DNA from: JACDAN01 sp963802375
GTDB lineage: Bacteria > Actinomycetota > Thermoleophilia > Gaiellales > Gaiellaceae
Length of the DNA stretch: 64,000 nt
Reading direction: 5' to 3'
Assembly (NCBI GenBank): GCA_963802375.1
Contig: CAWDIJ010000009.1
Location: 62,001-126,000 of the forward strand
Below the pieces are notes generated by a model. The model had not been told where the DNA came from and made no database searches. It worked only from the letters and a program-made list of their open reading frames with translations. Below are positions 47,301 to 57,000 of this stretch, piece after piece (the stretch's first letter is position 1; every line of letters starts with the position of its first letter). The position numbers were made by a program, and so were the translations under genes.

Positions 47301-48915
47301 CGCGTGAGAGGTCGGCGAACGGGTAGGCGCGCCGGACGAGCCGGTGCAGCTCCTCGACCTCGATCTCCTCCTGCGAGGAGATCGCGACGATCTGCTGGCC
47401 GAGGACGTCGAGCGGGTTGCGCGGGATCTGCGTCTCCTCGATCGCGCCCTCCTTCATCCGCCGGACGACGACGGCGGACTCGAGCAAGTCGGCGCGGAAC
47501 TTCGGGAAGACACGTCCCTTGGAGACAGAGGCGAGGTCGTGGCCGGCGCGGCCGATCCGCTGGAGCCCGCGCGCCACCGACTTCGGCGACTCGACCTGCA
47601 CGACGAGGTCGACGGCGCCCATGTCGATCCCGAGCTCGAGCGACGACGTGGCGACCAGGCACGGGATCTCGCCGCGCTTCAGAAGCTCCTCGACCTCGAG
47701 CCGCTGCTCCCGCGCCAGCGAGCCGTGGTGGGCCCGCGCGATCTCCTCCTCGAGACAGCTCGTTCAGTCGCAACGCGAGCCGCTCGGCCAGGCGGCGGTT
47801 GTTGACGAAGACGATCGTCGAGCGGTGCTCCTCGACCAGCTCGAGCAAGCGGGGGTAGATCGACGGCCAGATCGACTGCGGCATCGCGTCGCCGCCCGGT
47901 GTGAGCACGTCGGTGATCTCCGAGTTGACGTCGGGCTCGCGCATGTCCTCCAGCGGGACGACGACCTCGACGTCGAGCTCCTTCGAGCGGCCTGCGTCGA
48001 CCAGCTCGATCGGCCGGCCGCCGGAGACGAACCTCCCGATCTCCTCCATCGGACGCTGGGTCGCCGAGAGGCCGATCCGCTGGAACGGCTCACCGGTCAG
48101 GCGCTCGAGCCGCTCGACGGTCAGCGCGAGGTGGGCGCCGCGCTTCGTGCCGGCGACGGCGTGCACCTCGTCGAGGATCAGCGTCCGGACGCCGGTCAGC
48201 GTTTCCCGCGCCCGTGAGGTGAGCAGCAGGAAGAGCGACTCGGGCGTGGTGATCAGCAGGTCCGGCGGGTGCTTGAGCATCGCCGCGCGCTCCTTCTGGG
48301 GCGTGTCGCCCGTGCGGACCGCGACCTTGACGTCGGCCTGGAGGCCGGCGAGCGGCCCGCGCAGGTTGCGCTCGATGTCGTAGTTGAGCGCCTTCAGCGG
48401 TGAGACGTAGACGAGGCGCGTGCCCTCGCCAGGCTCCTCGATCAGGCGGTCGAGCCCGTAGAGGAACGCGGCGAGGGTCTTTCCCGACCCCGTCGGGGCC
48501 TGGATCAGCGTGTGCGCGCCGGAGGCGATCTTCGGCCAGCCGAGCTCCTGTGCGGGGGTTGCTTGAGCATCGCCGCGCGCTCCTTCTGGGGCGTGTCGCC
48601 CGTGCGGACCGCGACCTTGACGTCGGCCTGGAGGCCGGCGAGCGGCCCGCGCAGGTTGCGCTCGATGTCGTAGTTGAGCGCCTTCAGCGGGGAGACGTAG
48701 ACGAGGCGCGTCCCGTCGCCGGGCTCCTCGAGCAGCCTGTCGAGCCCGTAGAGGAACGCAGCCAGCGTCTTCCCCGACCCGGTCGGGGCCTGGATCAGCG
48801 TGTGCGCGCCGGAGGCGATCTTCGGCCAGCCGAGCTCCTGTGCGGGGGTCGGGCCGTCGAAGGTGCGCTCGAACCAGGCGCGCGTCCCGGGGCTGAAAAC
48901 TGTGAGCGCGTCCAT
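44349..48915 (-). pseudogene. lhr: Lhr-type ATP-dependent DNA helicase, disrupted by two frameshifts and a 290-bp duplication
   Basis: About 1,430 residues of a superfamily 2 large helicase-related protein once repaired. ATG 48915 begins MDALTVFSPGTRAWFERTF; Walker A is APTGSGKTLAAFL, motif II is LDEVHAVAGTKRGAHL (DEVH), motif III LSATQRP, motif VI QRIGRAGH, then the winged-helix and Lhr-core/C-terminal regions. Breaks: a 290-bp repeat at 48271-48849 (290 is not divisible by 3), an extra base near 47752-47757 (after RLALRLNEL) and an extra C near 44500-44507, beyond which the frame continues to TGA at 44349 with SRRGMKRLAVERFDGEPV, the expected C-terminus. Lhr acts in DNA repair. Its 3' neighbour uvsE is also a repair gene, consistent with a repair operon. 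Confidence 0.82.
48271..48849. repeat. 290-bp direct tandem duplication in the helicase gene
   Basis: 48271-48559 and 48561-48849 align without gaps, with 12 mismatches, all between about 48401 and 48491; the flanks (first 130 and last 70 bp) are identical. At protein level the copies differ only by Ile/Leu and Glu/Asp. The region encodes the Walker A segment and motif Ia. Removing one copy restores an uninterrupted N-terminal reading frame. Confidence 0.85.
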
Positions 48916-48927
48916 GCCTCCAGCGTA
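48916..48927 (-). promoter_or_regulatory. -10 element with embedded ribosome site for the helicase gene
   Basis: Minus-strand TACGCT (48927-48922) is followed by GGAGGC and ATG 48915. Both the leaderless geometry and a GGAGG motif are present. Confidence 0.5.
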
Positions 48928-48966
48928 GCCAGTGAGACAATCCTGGCCTTGGCCGATCAGGGCGCG

Positions 48967-49738
48967 ATGTTCCGAGGTCCAGCCGAGGTCTACGATCGGT
49001 TCGTGGGCCGGTACAGCCCCGGCCTGGCGCGCGCCATGTGCAATGCGGCCGGCGTCCGCGCGGGCCAGCGCGCGCTCGACGTCGGTTGTGGCTCTGGCGC
49101 CCTCGTCGTCGCCCTCGCCGCGGTCACTCGGCGAGCAGAACGTGGCCGGCGTCGACCCGTCCAAGCCGTTCGTCGAGGCGGCCCGGGCGAAGGCGCCGGG
49201 CGCGCGGCTGGCGGTCGCTGCCGCCGAGTCACTCCCGTTCGAGGACGGCACGTTCGATGTGACGTTGTCGCAGCTCGTCGTGAACTTCCTGAGCGATCCA
49301 GAAGGAGGCCTGCGCGAGATGGCGCGCGTGACACGTCCCGGAGGCGTCGTCGCGGGCTGCGTCTGGGACTACGGCGGGGGAATGACAATGTTGCGCGCCT
49401 TCTGGGAAGCGGCCGCGGCCCTCGACCCTGAAGGCGCCGCACCGCTGATGGAGCAGCACACGATGCGGTTCTCACGGCCCGACGAGCTGGCAAACCTCTG
49501 GCAGTCCAGTTTCACGGGCGTCACGGTGTCCCCCATCGACGTCGAGGCGTCGTACGAGGACTTCGAGGATCTCTGGGCGCCGTTCCCGACCGGAGTTGGC
49601 CCGGCAGGCGCCTATGCGAAGTCCCTCGATGGAGAGAGGCAAGATCGGCTCCGCCGGGAGCTCCACGAGCGTCTTGGCTCGCCAGGCGGTTCGTTCACGC
49701 TCTCCGCTCGCGCCTGGTGCGCCGTAGCTTCGACCTGA
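48967..49738 (+). pseudogene. Class I SAM-dependent methyltransferase, one frameshift
   Basis: A 257-residue UbiE-like methyltransferase split over two frames. The first gives MFRGPAEVYDRFVGRYSPGLA and motif I ALDVGCGSGALVVALA, and the second continues LGEQNVAGVDPSKPFVEAA, PFEDGTFDVTLSQLVVNFLSDP (motif II), MARVTRPGGVVAG (motif III) and a C-terminal cap domain. One inserted base at about 49121-49127 separates them; deleting the A of GGTCACTC joins motif I to the GVDPS strand as in relatives. A TTG at 48949 preceded by GACAAT is an alternative start. The substrate is unknown. It is divergent from the helicase gene. Confidence 0.75.
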
Positions 49739-49853
49739 GCAGCCTCGTAGCCGCCACGTACCGAGCAAAACCTCACACAACTTCCATTGAACTCTGCTAC
49801 TAGATCTGCGAAGGTGTTCCCCGAACTGCGGCCCTCTACGAGGAGGAGGAACT

Positions 49854-52800
49854 ATGAGAAGGCAAGTCGTCTGGCTCGGAGCGGCCGTGGCCGCTGGGGC
49901 GTTGATCGGTGGGTCGATCGGCCCGGAGCGAGCTGCCGGGGCACCGACCACCCTTCCGGCCTGCACGGCTAGCACGCTCGTACCGCAGCTCGGAGCGGTC
50001 ACGGTCAATCAGGGACTGGGGTCGTACGCCGACCAGAAGCTCGTCCGAGGCAAGGAGACGCTGGTCCGCTTCTTCCTCAAGCTCCCGCCCTCGGTCGGGA
50101 CAACGTGCAGCGGCTCGATCAGCGTCGTCGACACCGCCACGAACCCGACCGAGCTAACGGTGGTGAATGGAGCGACCGATCTCGCTCCGACCGTCGAGCC
50201 GTACCAGGTCTATCCATCTACGGGACTGGCGATCACCTCGAGTTCGGTGTCCGTCAACTCGAGCGCCGACCCGACTTTCGTCCTCCCGGCCTCGCGGGTG
50301 AATCCCTGCAACGGCGAGCCGTGCACGACGCCGGGCGCCTTCTCGCGTAGCTTCAGAGCCAAGATCTCCTACATCCGGAACGGCAGCACGGCAACCGTGT
50401 TCAACGCCGTTCTCACTTCGCCCGTCACGGGGAACTTCGACCAGGCGACGAACGCCCTGCGCATCCTCGTCATCCCGATGGGCGACGCGAGCCAGCTCTA
50501 CAGCAGCCAGTTCAGCACGATCTCGTCCCTGGGCGCGCAGAGCGCCCAGGCGGCGGTTCAGAACGGCATGAATGCGCTCTCACGGCTCATGCCGGTGCCG
50601 GCCGGGGTCAGCGCCGACCTGGCCGATACCCGGGCCGGTATTCGCTACCAGGTCGATCTCGCCGCGATGCTCAACCTCAGGGCTGTGCCGGGCGCCTACA
50701 ACGCCAACAACAAGTTCTGCGGCGCCCAGGGGAACTTCGAGGCGATCAAGGGACAACTGGCGCATTACCTGCAGGCGTACAACAGCAACTCCGCGAACAG
50801 CGCGCACCCGGCCGACCGTGTGCTGGGCGTCGTCGACTCTCGCATCAGCGACGGCAGCGCCTTCAACTGCGCCGAGGGCATGGCCTCGACGTCGTCCACG
50901 GAGGCGTGGGTGCGGGCAATCCCCGACCAGCCGGCCTCGGGGCGGAATCCCGCAGTCCCGTCGATGACGGGGTCGCTCATGGGGATGGAGATCCTCCACA
51001 CGCTCGGGCAGGAGCTCGTCTCTGCGGGCCTGATCCACTCGAACCAGATCCAGGCCGACGGCACCTCGCCGGACCGCGGCTACCACGTCACGTCCCGCTC
51101 GTACATCGCCAAGGACCTGACCGTGCTCAACTTTGTCAACACGAGTACGTCGCCGTGGAACAACAACACCACGCTGCTCGAGCGCGACGCCTTCCAGCGG
51201 GCCCTCTGCAACCTCGGCGGCTCACTAGTCAACTTCTGCACGCTCCTCGCGGACGTGGGCACGCCGCCCGCGGCTGCGGGCACCGGACACTTCGTCATCT
51301 CCGCGACATCCAACGGGACCGCCGCGGGGACGGACGTGACGAACTCCTACCTCACACAGGATCCCGTGCTGGAGACGCCGTGTCTCGGCGGAACGACGAC
51401 ATCGAGTACCTACAACCTCCTGTTCACTGCCCCCTCGGGTCCGGTCGTCTGCAACGTGCCGGCGTCGGCGCTGCTCTCGGAACACGACGAGGGCACCCAC
51501 GAGGAGCACACGACAGCGCTGATTACGGGCTCCTTCCCCGCCCCCGGCGGCGAAACCGAGATCCGGCTTCGCAAGGGCACGACCACGCTCTACACCGTCG
51601 ATGCGACGGTGCCTGAGCCCGAGATCCTCAGTGTCAGCAACCTCGCCCCGGGCGGGGGGATCACGCAGACGAAGACGATCACGACGCCCGAAATCCTCCC
51701 CACACCCGACATCTACTTCCTCGCTGACACGACGGGCAGCATGGGCCCGGCGCTGGCGAACGTCCAGGCGAACGCCCAGCAGATCATCGACGCGGTCGAG
51801 GACGAGGCGGCCGATCCGCGCTTCGGTGCCGGCGACTACAAGGACTTCCGCTCCTGCTTGGAGGGCGAGACTCCGCCGTGCTTTGCAGGCGCCTACGCGT
51901 TCAACCCGGCTCACGCGGCGATTCCGGCGACGGACGACGGCGGGGCTGCCGCGCTGGCCGCGATCGGCGGCTGGTCGGCAAGCGGAGGCGGAGATGTTCC
52001 GGAGGGTCAGCTCCACGCGCTGACGCTGCTGTCGTCCGACTTCGCCGGCTGGCGACCCGACTCCTCGCGGATCCTCGTCTGGTTCGGGGACAACCCCGGT
52101 CACGATCCCGTCTGTGCGGCGATCAGGGGCGAGGAGGTCGGCTTGGACATGACGAAGAGCTCCGTCGCCTCGGCGCTCTCAGCGGCCGACGTCCGCGTCA
52201 TCGCCGTCACGCTGGACACCGACGGCGAGGGTGCGGCCTCGATCGGTCTGAACGGCGATCCTGGGCCGTACGGGCCCGGCGACTACACCGTCTGCGGCGA
52301 ATCCGTGCCCAGCTCTCCGAACCAGGCGACCGAGTTCGCCGACGCCACTGACGGCGTCGTCAAGGTGGCTGCCTCGGCGGCCGAGGTGAGCGACGAGATC
52401 CTCGCCGGCCTCACGAATCTGCCGGCGACGGTGAGGCCCGTCGCCGACTGCGACGAGGATCTCACCATCGGCTTCGATCCCGAGGTCCTGACGGTGACGA
52501 GCGGCGAGGACGTGACCTTCACCGAGAACGTCGAGATCTCGGAGGGAGCGACTCCGGGAGAGACGCTCTCGTGCGAGATCACGTTCGAGATCAACGACCA
52601 GGTCGTCACGCTCGAGGACGGCGAGACGCCCGATCCGGCCTTCCAGCAGACGATCGAGCTGACGGTCGACGAGGGTGCTGAGACCCAGACGACGGTCGCG
52701 ACGACGGATAACGATCCGAAGGCGGAGATCTTCGTCTCTTGCGACGGTGTGCAGCTGCCTTCCCACGTGGGGGTCGCCGGAACCGAGGTGCAGAACAACA

Positions 52801-53582
52801 TCTGGCGGTTCAACACGAACGCCGACACGACGAACACCTGCGCCGAGTCGGGACAGACCAGCCAGATCAGCGTCTTCGTCTCCGACGGCGCGAACCAGGT
52901 TGCAGGCGCAGTCGGCCAGACGGGGACGACGATCTCTGACGACCGGGAGCAGCCGACCGCCTCCATCTATGCGCCGGCGCTCGACTTGATCGACCCCGTG
53001 ACACAGCCCTTCGCGCTAGCCGGGCAGGTCGTCGATCCCGACGACGGGCCCCTGGCGGTGACCTGGACGGTCACCGGCCCCGCCGGAAGCGGAATCGTCC
53101 GAACGGCCACCGGCAACTCGGCCGACGTCAGCCCGCCGGCGGGCGGCTGGCCGCTGGGCGACTACATCGTCACGATCTCGGGCGAGGACTCAAACGGGAA
53201 CACGGCCAGCGCGACCGTCACCGTCCGCGTTCTCCGGTACGTCTTCAGCGGCTTCCTGAGCCCGATCAGGCCGCTTCCGACTCTCAACGACGGAAAGGTC
53301 AAGAGCACGATCCCGGTCAAGTGGCAGCTGCGCGACGAGGCCGGAAACCTGATCAGCGACCTCGGCGTCGTCGCCGCCATCCGGATCGCTTCCGTGCCCT
53401 GCCCGCAGATGAACGCCGTGTGCGACGCGACGCCGACGGGTGGGACGATGCTCCGCTACGACACCAAGAACAACCAGTACGTCTACAACTGGCTGACGCC
53501 GAGCCAGCCCGGCACCTACGTCTTCTCCGTCCACTTCACGGACGGGACGACTTACGCGGCGTACTTCCAGCTCACCAAGTAG
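49854..53582 (+). CDS. Large secreted protein: degenerate metalloprotease-like region, VWA domain, PKD-like and PxKF C-terminal domains
   Basis: A 1242-residue exported protein with a GGAGGAGGAACT ribosome site before ATG 49854 and a signal peptide of about 30 residues. Residues 35-610 resemble actinobacterial exported peptidase-like proteins; the place of the zinc motif reads GMEILHTLG (378-382: Met, Glu, His), so the first HExxH histidine is missing. A von Willebrand A domain starts near 617 with the MIDAS sequence LADTTGSMG (Asp625, Thr627, Ser629). Beta-sandwich repeats follow, including a PKD-like unit (VVDPDDGPLAVTWTVTGP). The final 115 residues, FSGFLSPIRPLPTLNDGKVKS to the end, match PxKF-type domains. 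Ser/Thr/Asn-rich composition fits an adhesive or surface role. It is co-directional with a second secreted gene. Confidence 0.78.
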   Translation: MRRQVVWLGAAVAAGALIGGSIGPERAAGAPTTLPACTASTLVPQLGAVTVNQGLGSYADQKLVRGKETLVRFFLKLPPSVGTTCSGSISVVDTATNPTELTVVNGATDLAPTVEPYQVYPSTGLAITSSSVSVNSSADPTFVLPASRVNPCNGEPCTTPGAFSRSFRAKISYIRNGSTATVFNAVLTSPVTGNFDQATNALRILVIPMGDASQLYSSQFSTISSLGAQSAQAAVQNGMNALSRLMPVPAGVSADLADTRAGIRYQVDLAAMLNLRAVPGAYNANNKFCGAQGNFEAIKGQLAHYLQAYNSNSANSAHPADRVLGVVDSRISDGSAFNCAEGMASTSSTEAWVRAIPDQPASGRNPAVPSMTGSLMGMEILHTLGQELVSAGLIHSNQIQADGTSPDRGYHVTSRSYIAKDLTVLNFVNTSTSPWNNNTTLLERDAFQRALCNLGGSLVNFCTLLADVGTPPAAAGTGHFVISATSNGTAAGTDVTNSYLTQDPVLETPCLGGTTTSSTYNLLFTAPSGPVVCNVPASALLSEHDEGTHEEHTTALITGSFPAPGGETEIRLRKGTTTLYTVDATVPEPEILSVSNLAPGGGITQTKTITTPEILPTPDIYFLADTTGSMGPALANVQANAQQIIDAVEDEAADPRFGAGDYKDFRSCLEGETPPCFAGAYAFNPAHAAIPATDDGGAAALAAIGGWSASGGGDVPEGQLHALTLLSSDFAGWRPDSSRILVWFGDNPGHDPVCAAIRGEEVGLDMTKSSVASALSAADVRVIAVTLDTDGEGAASIGLNGDPGPYGPGDYTVCGESVPSSPNQATEFADATDGVVKVAASAAEVSDEILAGLTNLPATVRPVADCDEDLTIGFDPEVLTVTSGEDVTFTENVEISEGATPGETLSCEITFEINDQVVTLEDGETPDPAFQQTIELTVDEGAETQTTVATTDNDPKAEIFVSCDGVQLPSHVGVAGTEVQNNIWRFNTNADTTNTCAESGQTSQISVFVSDGANQVAGAVGQTGTTISDDREQPTASIYAPALDLIDPVTQPFALAGQVVDPDDGPLAVTWTVTGPAGSGIVRTATGNSADVSPPAGGWPLGDYIVTISGEDSNGNTASATVTVRVLRYVFSGFLSPIRPLPTLNDGKVKSTIPVKWQLRDEAGNLISDLGVVAAIRIASVPCPQMNAVCDATPTGGTMLRYDTKNNQYVYNWLTPSQPGTYVFSVHFTDGTTYAAYFQLTK

Positions 53583-53591
53583 AGGAGGGAC

Positions 53592-54050
53592 ATGAAGACA
53601 CGAATCGGCATCGCAGCGCTCGCCGCCGTCGCTGCGGTCGCTCTCGCCCTTCCGACCGTCGGTGCGACGGCACGGCCGGGAGACCAAAAAGGTCCAGCCT
53701 GCTCGGACATCTTCGTGACGGCCTCGCTGGCCAACGCGACAGCGATGCCCGGACTGCCCGGGACCGTCCAGTGGACGCTGACGACGCCCCTCGCGCCCAG
53801 CTGTTCCGGGGCGGTTTACACCGTGACCGTGTACGACGAGACCGGAACGACGATCCTCGGCGGCGCTCGCTACACAGGCGACGGAACTACCGACGCGTTC
53901 GCGGGGACGTTTGAGCTCGCGAGCGCGCCTGCAGCCGTCTGCGTCACGGCTACGAGCGCCGTCCGCGGGAGGGTCACCGACAGCGCGCCGGACAGCGGTT
54001 GCCAGGTGGTGGAGCTGTCCAACAGCGGCGGGGCGAGCGGCTTCGGCTAG
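53592..54050 (+). CDS. Small secreted protein, unknown function
   Basis: A 152-residue exported protein with a classic signal peptide (MKTRIGIAALAAVAAVALAL, cleavage after GATA or nearby) and a GAGGAGGGAC ribosome site. The mature part is an all-beta domain (VQWTLTTPLAPSCSGAVYTV, TVYDETGTTILGG) with four cysteines able to form two disulphides and a Gly/Ser tail. It lies 9 nt after the large VWA/PxKF gene, so the two are probably co-transcribed and may interact outside the cell. I do not recognise a family. Confidence 0.65.
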   Translation: MKTRIGIAALAAVAAVALALPTVGATARPGDQKGPACSDIFVTASLANATAMPGLPGTVQWTLTTPLAPSCSGAVYTVTVYDETGTTILGGARYTGDGTTDAFAGTFELASAPAAVCVTATSAVRGRVTDSAPDSGCQVVELSNSGGASGFG

Positions 54051-54054
54051 ACCG

Positions 54055-57000
54055 TTACGCGAGTGACCGGGCGCGGGCCGACGTCTCGTCGGCCCTCGCC
54101 CGTTCGCCTGCTTGCTCCCACGCCTCGGCCGCGATCGAGAGCGCGTCCGAAGCGAGGGCGGCGGCGTCCACGTCCAGGAAGAGCGCCGCGGCCTCCTCGG
54201 CCCTCGCGGCCGCCTCGTCGAACTGCCCCTGACCCAACCGGATCGCGGCGATCGCCTGGATCGCGTCCGCGGTGGCGAGCGGATGCTTGATCGCCCGGGC
54301 AAGCTCGAGCGCCTTCTGGGCGTTCACGAGCGCCTCGTCTAGCTCGCCCGCGTGGACGAGCGTTTCCGCGAGGGTCGCGTACCCGAGCGCGCGTCCGGCG
54401 CCGTGACCAACGCGCTCGAACTCGTCAATCGCACGTTTCAGCGACGTGGTGGCCTCGGAGAGGAGCTCCCGGTGCATGTTGACGATCCCGAGGTTGATCA
54501 AGCAGCCGCCGATCTCCTCGACGTTGCCGATCTGCTCGGCGAGCCCGAGGCCCTGCTCGAGTGCCTCCGCAGCCTCGTCGAGGCGCCCGAGCTGTCGGTA
54601 GGCGTCGCCGATGATCCGCAGCGTCGTCGTCAGGCCGCGTTGGTCCTCGTGCTCCTCGAGGATCTCGCGCGCCTCGAGGCCGTAGGCGAGCGCGTCCTCG
54701 AAGTTGCCCTTGACCGTCAGCGCCCGTGCCAGCTGCAGGAGCAACAGTCCGACGACGGGAGACTGCCGTGACGGCGCGGCCTCGAGACCCGCCTCCAGCA
54801 CGTCGATCGCCTGGTTGACGCGCCCCGCGATGGCCAGGCAGCGTCCCTGCTCGAGCCAGAGCACGGTGAGGTCTGCACCTTTCAGCTCTTCATGCGTGAA
54901 GGCGTCGTTCGCAACCTCGAGCGCCTCCTCGTACCTGCCCTGCTTCTGGAGCGTCGACACCATCCCGCTCCAGGCTCGAATGTCGCTCGTCGCATCCCTG
55001 ACGGTCCCGTAAAGCTTCATGGCTTCCTCGTACGCGCCGACGAACTCGTGCAGGTCGGCAAGGCTCAGGTTGATCGCGGGGAGACGGTCGGCGACGCTCT
55101 CGTCGCCGGCCGCGAGCTCGGCGGCGTGCTGGAAGTGAAGGATCGCCTCGTCGTTCGCAAACAGCCGCCTCGCCCGCTCGCCGGCGCGGATCAGGTAGTG
55201 GATCGCCTTCGCTCCGGCCTCGCCCAGGTAGAGGTGGCGCGCAAGGAGATCGATGATCTCGTCGCCGGCTCCGTACATCGCCTCCGCGACCTCCGCGACC
55301 TGCCGGTGCAGGTCACGGCGCCGCCTTCGGAGGAGGCGCGAGTATGCGACGTCCTGCACGAGCGCGTGGTGGAAGATCAGGCGACGGTCGCCGCCGCCGT
55401 CCAGGGAGTCCAGGAACCCGGCCGTCACGAGCCGATCGAGAGCGGCCTCCAGTCCTGGCGCGTTCGTCACTTCCTTCAGAAGCGAAACCTGCACCCGCCG
55501 TCCGATCACGGAAGCGGTTTGCAGGATCGCCGCGTCGGCCCGGGAGAGCAGATCGATTCGAGATGCGAGGAGCTCCTCGATCGTGGGCGGCACCGCCTCG
55601 GCGTCCCAGCCGGGCTTTGTTCGCCAGATGCCGTTCCGGCGCGTGAGGCTCCCAGTCTCCTGCAGCGACCGCAAGAGCTCCTCGACGAAGAGCGGATTGC
55701 CGGCAGTCCGGTCACGGACGAGTGCGCCAAAGCCGTCCTCGACGTGGCCTCCAAGCAGGCTGCGGACGAGCGCTCCCACGCCTTCCTCGTCGAGAGGCTC
55801 GAGGTCGATCGCCCGCCGAGGCAGGTCCCCGGCGATCTCGATCAACGTCGGCTCAGCTTCCGGACGGGCGATCAGATAGAGGGCGAGGGGTTCCCGCTCA
55901 CACAGGTGCACGAGCTCGCGCGTCAGCTCGGCGGAGGAGCCGTCGAGCCAGTGCACGTCCTCGACGGCGAGCACCAGCGGCCGCTCCTTCGCCAGTGCGA
56001 CGAGCGTAGTGGCAAACGCGCCGTAGAGACCGCGACGGAACGCCTCTGGCTCCAGTGCCGCGACCTGCTCGGTGACGCCGGGCAGCCCTAACAGGCGGGA
56101 GAAGAAGGGGAGCGCCGTGGGGGTGCCCGAATGCTCGAGCGTCTCGGCGAGGAGACGTTGCGACTGTTCCGGGGCGTCCTCGGGCCTGAGCCCGGCGAGC
56201 GACCGGACGAGCTCCGCGTACGGCCAGTAGGCGAGCGCAGCACCGTACGAGAGGCACCGCGTCTGCAGCCACCGGACGCCGAGCTCCTCGGCCCGCGCCT
56301 CGACCGCCTCGCTCAGACGAGTCTTCCCGACTCCCGGCTCGCCTGTGACCGTGACGAGGCCCCCGCGCCCGTCACTGAGCGCGGCGAGGACGTCGCCGAC
56401 GGCGGTTAGCTCGCGGTCCCGCCCGACGAGCGCGCCGCCCCGGTGGCCGCCGCGCGGCCCCCGAACCTTCCGACGGCCGAGCAGGCGCCAGGCAGGCACG
56501 GCCTCCGCAATTCCCTTCAGCGTCAGCTCCCCGACCGTCTCGAACTCGAACAGATCCTCGGTCAACTTCTTCGTCAGCTCGCTGACGTACGTCTCGCCGG
56601 ACGGCGCGGCCGACTCGAGCCGTTGAGCAAGGATCACTGAGTCCCCGAGGACCGCGTAGTCCATCCTCGCCTCGCTGCCGACGATCCTGGCGATTCCGTG
56701 TCCGGAGTTCACCCCCACGTGGAGCGTGAGCTCGGCCTCGTAGGGAAGCTCGCCCGAGAGCCGGTCGAGTGCTGCGTGCATCTCGAGGGCGACCATGAGC
56801 GCCCGGGCGGCGTCGTCCTCATGTGTGACCGGCGCGCCGAAGAGGGCGAGCAGCGCATCGCCCGCGAACTTTTCGACGTAGCCCTCGTAGCGACCGACGA
56901 TGCTGCTGAGGCTCGTGATCACCGGGTCGATCACCTCGAGCAGCTCCTCTGGGTCGAGGCGGTCGGCCAGCTGCGTGAACCCCGAGACGTCGCCGAAAAG

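Noticed and set aside
43381..47622. A 1413-codon frame apparently fusing helicase and UV endonuclease
   Set aside because: The fusion arises because two frameshifts skip the helicase stop at 44349. The repaired helicase C-terminus and a separate uvsE start fit family lengths better.
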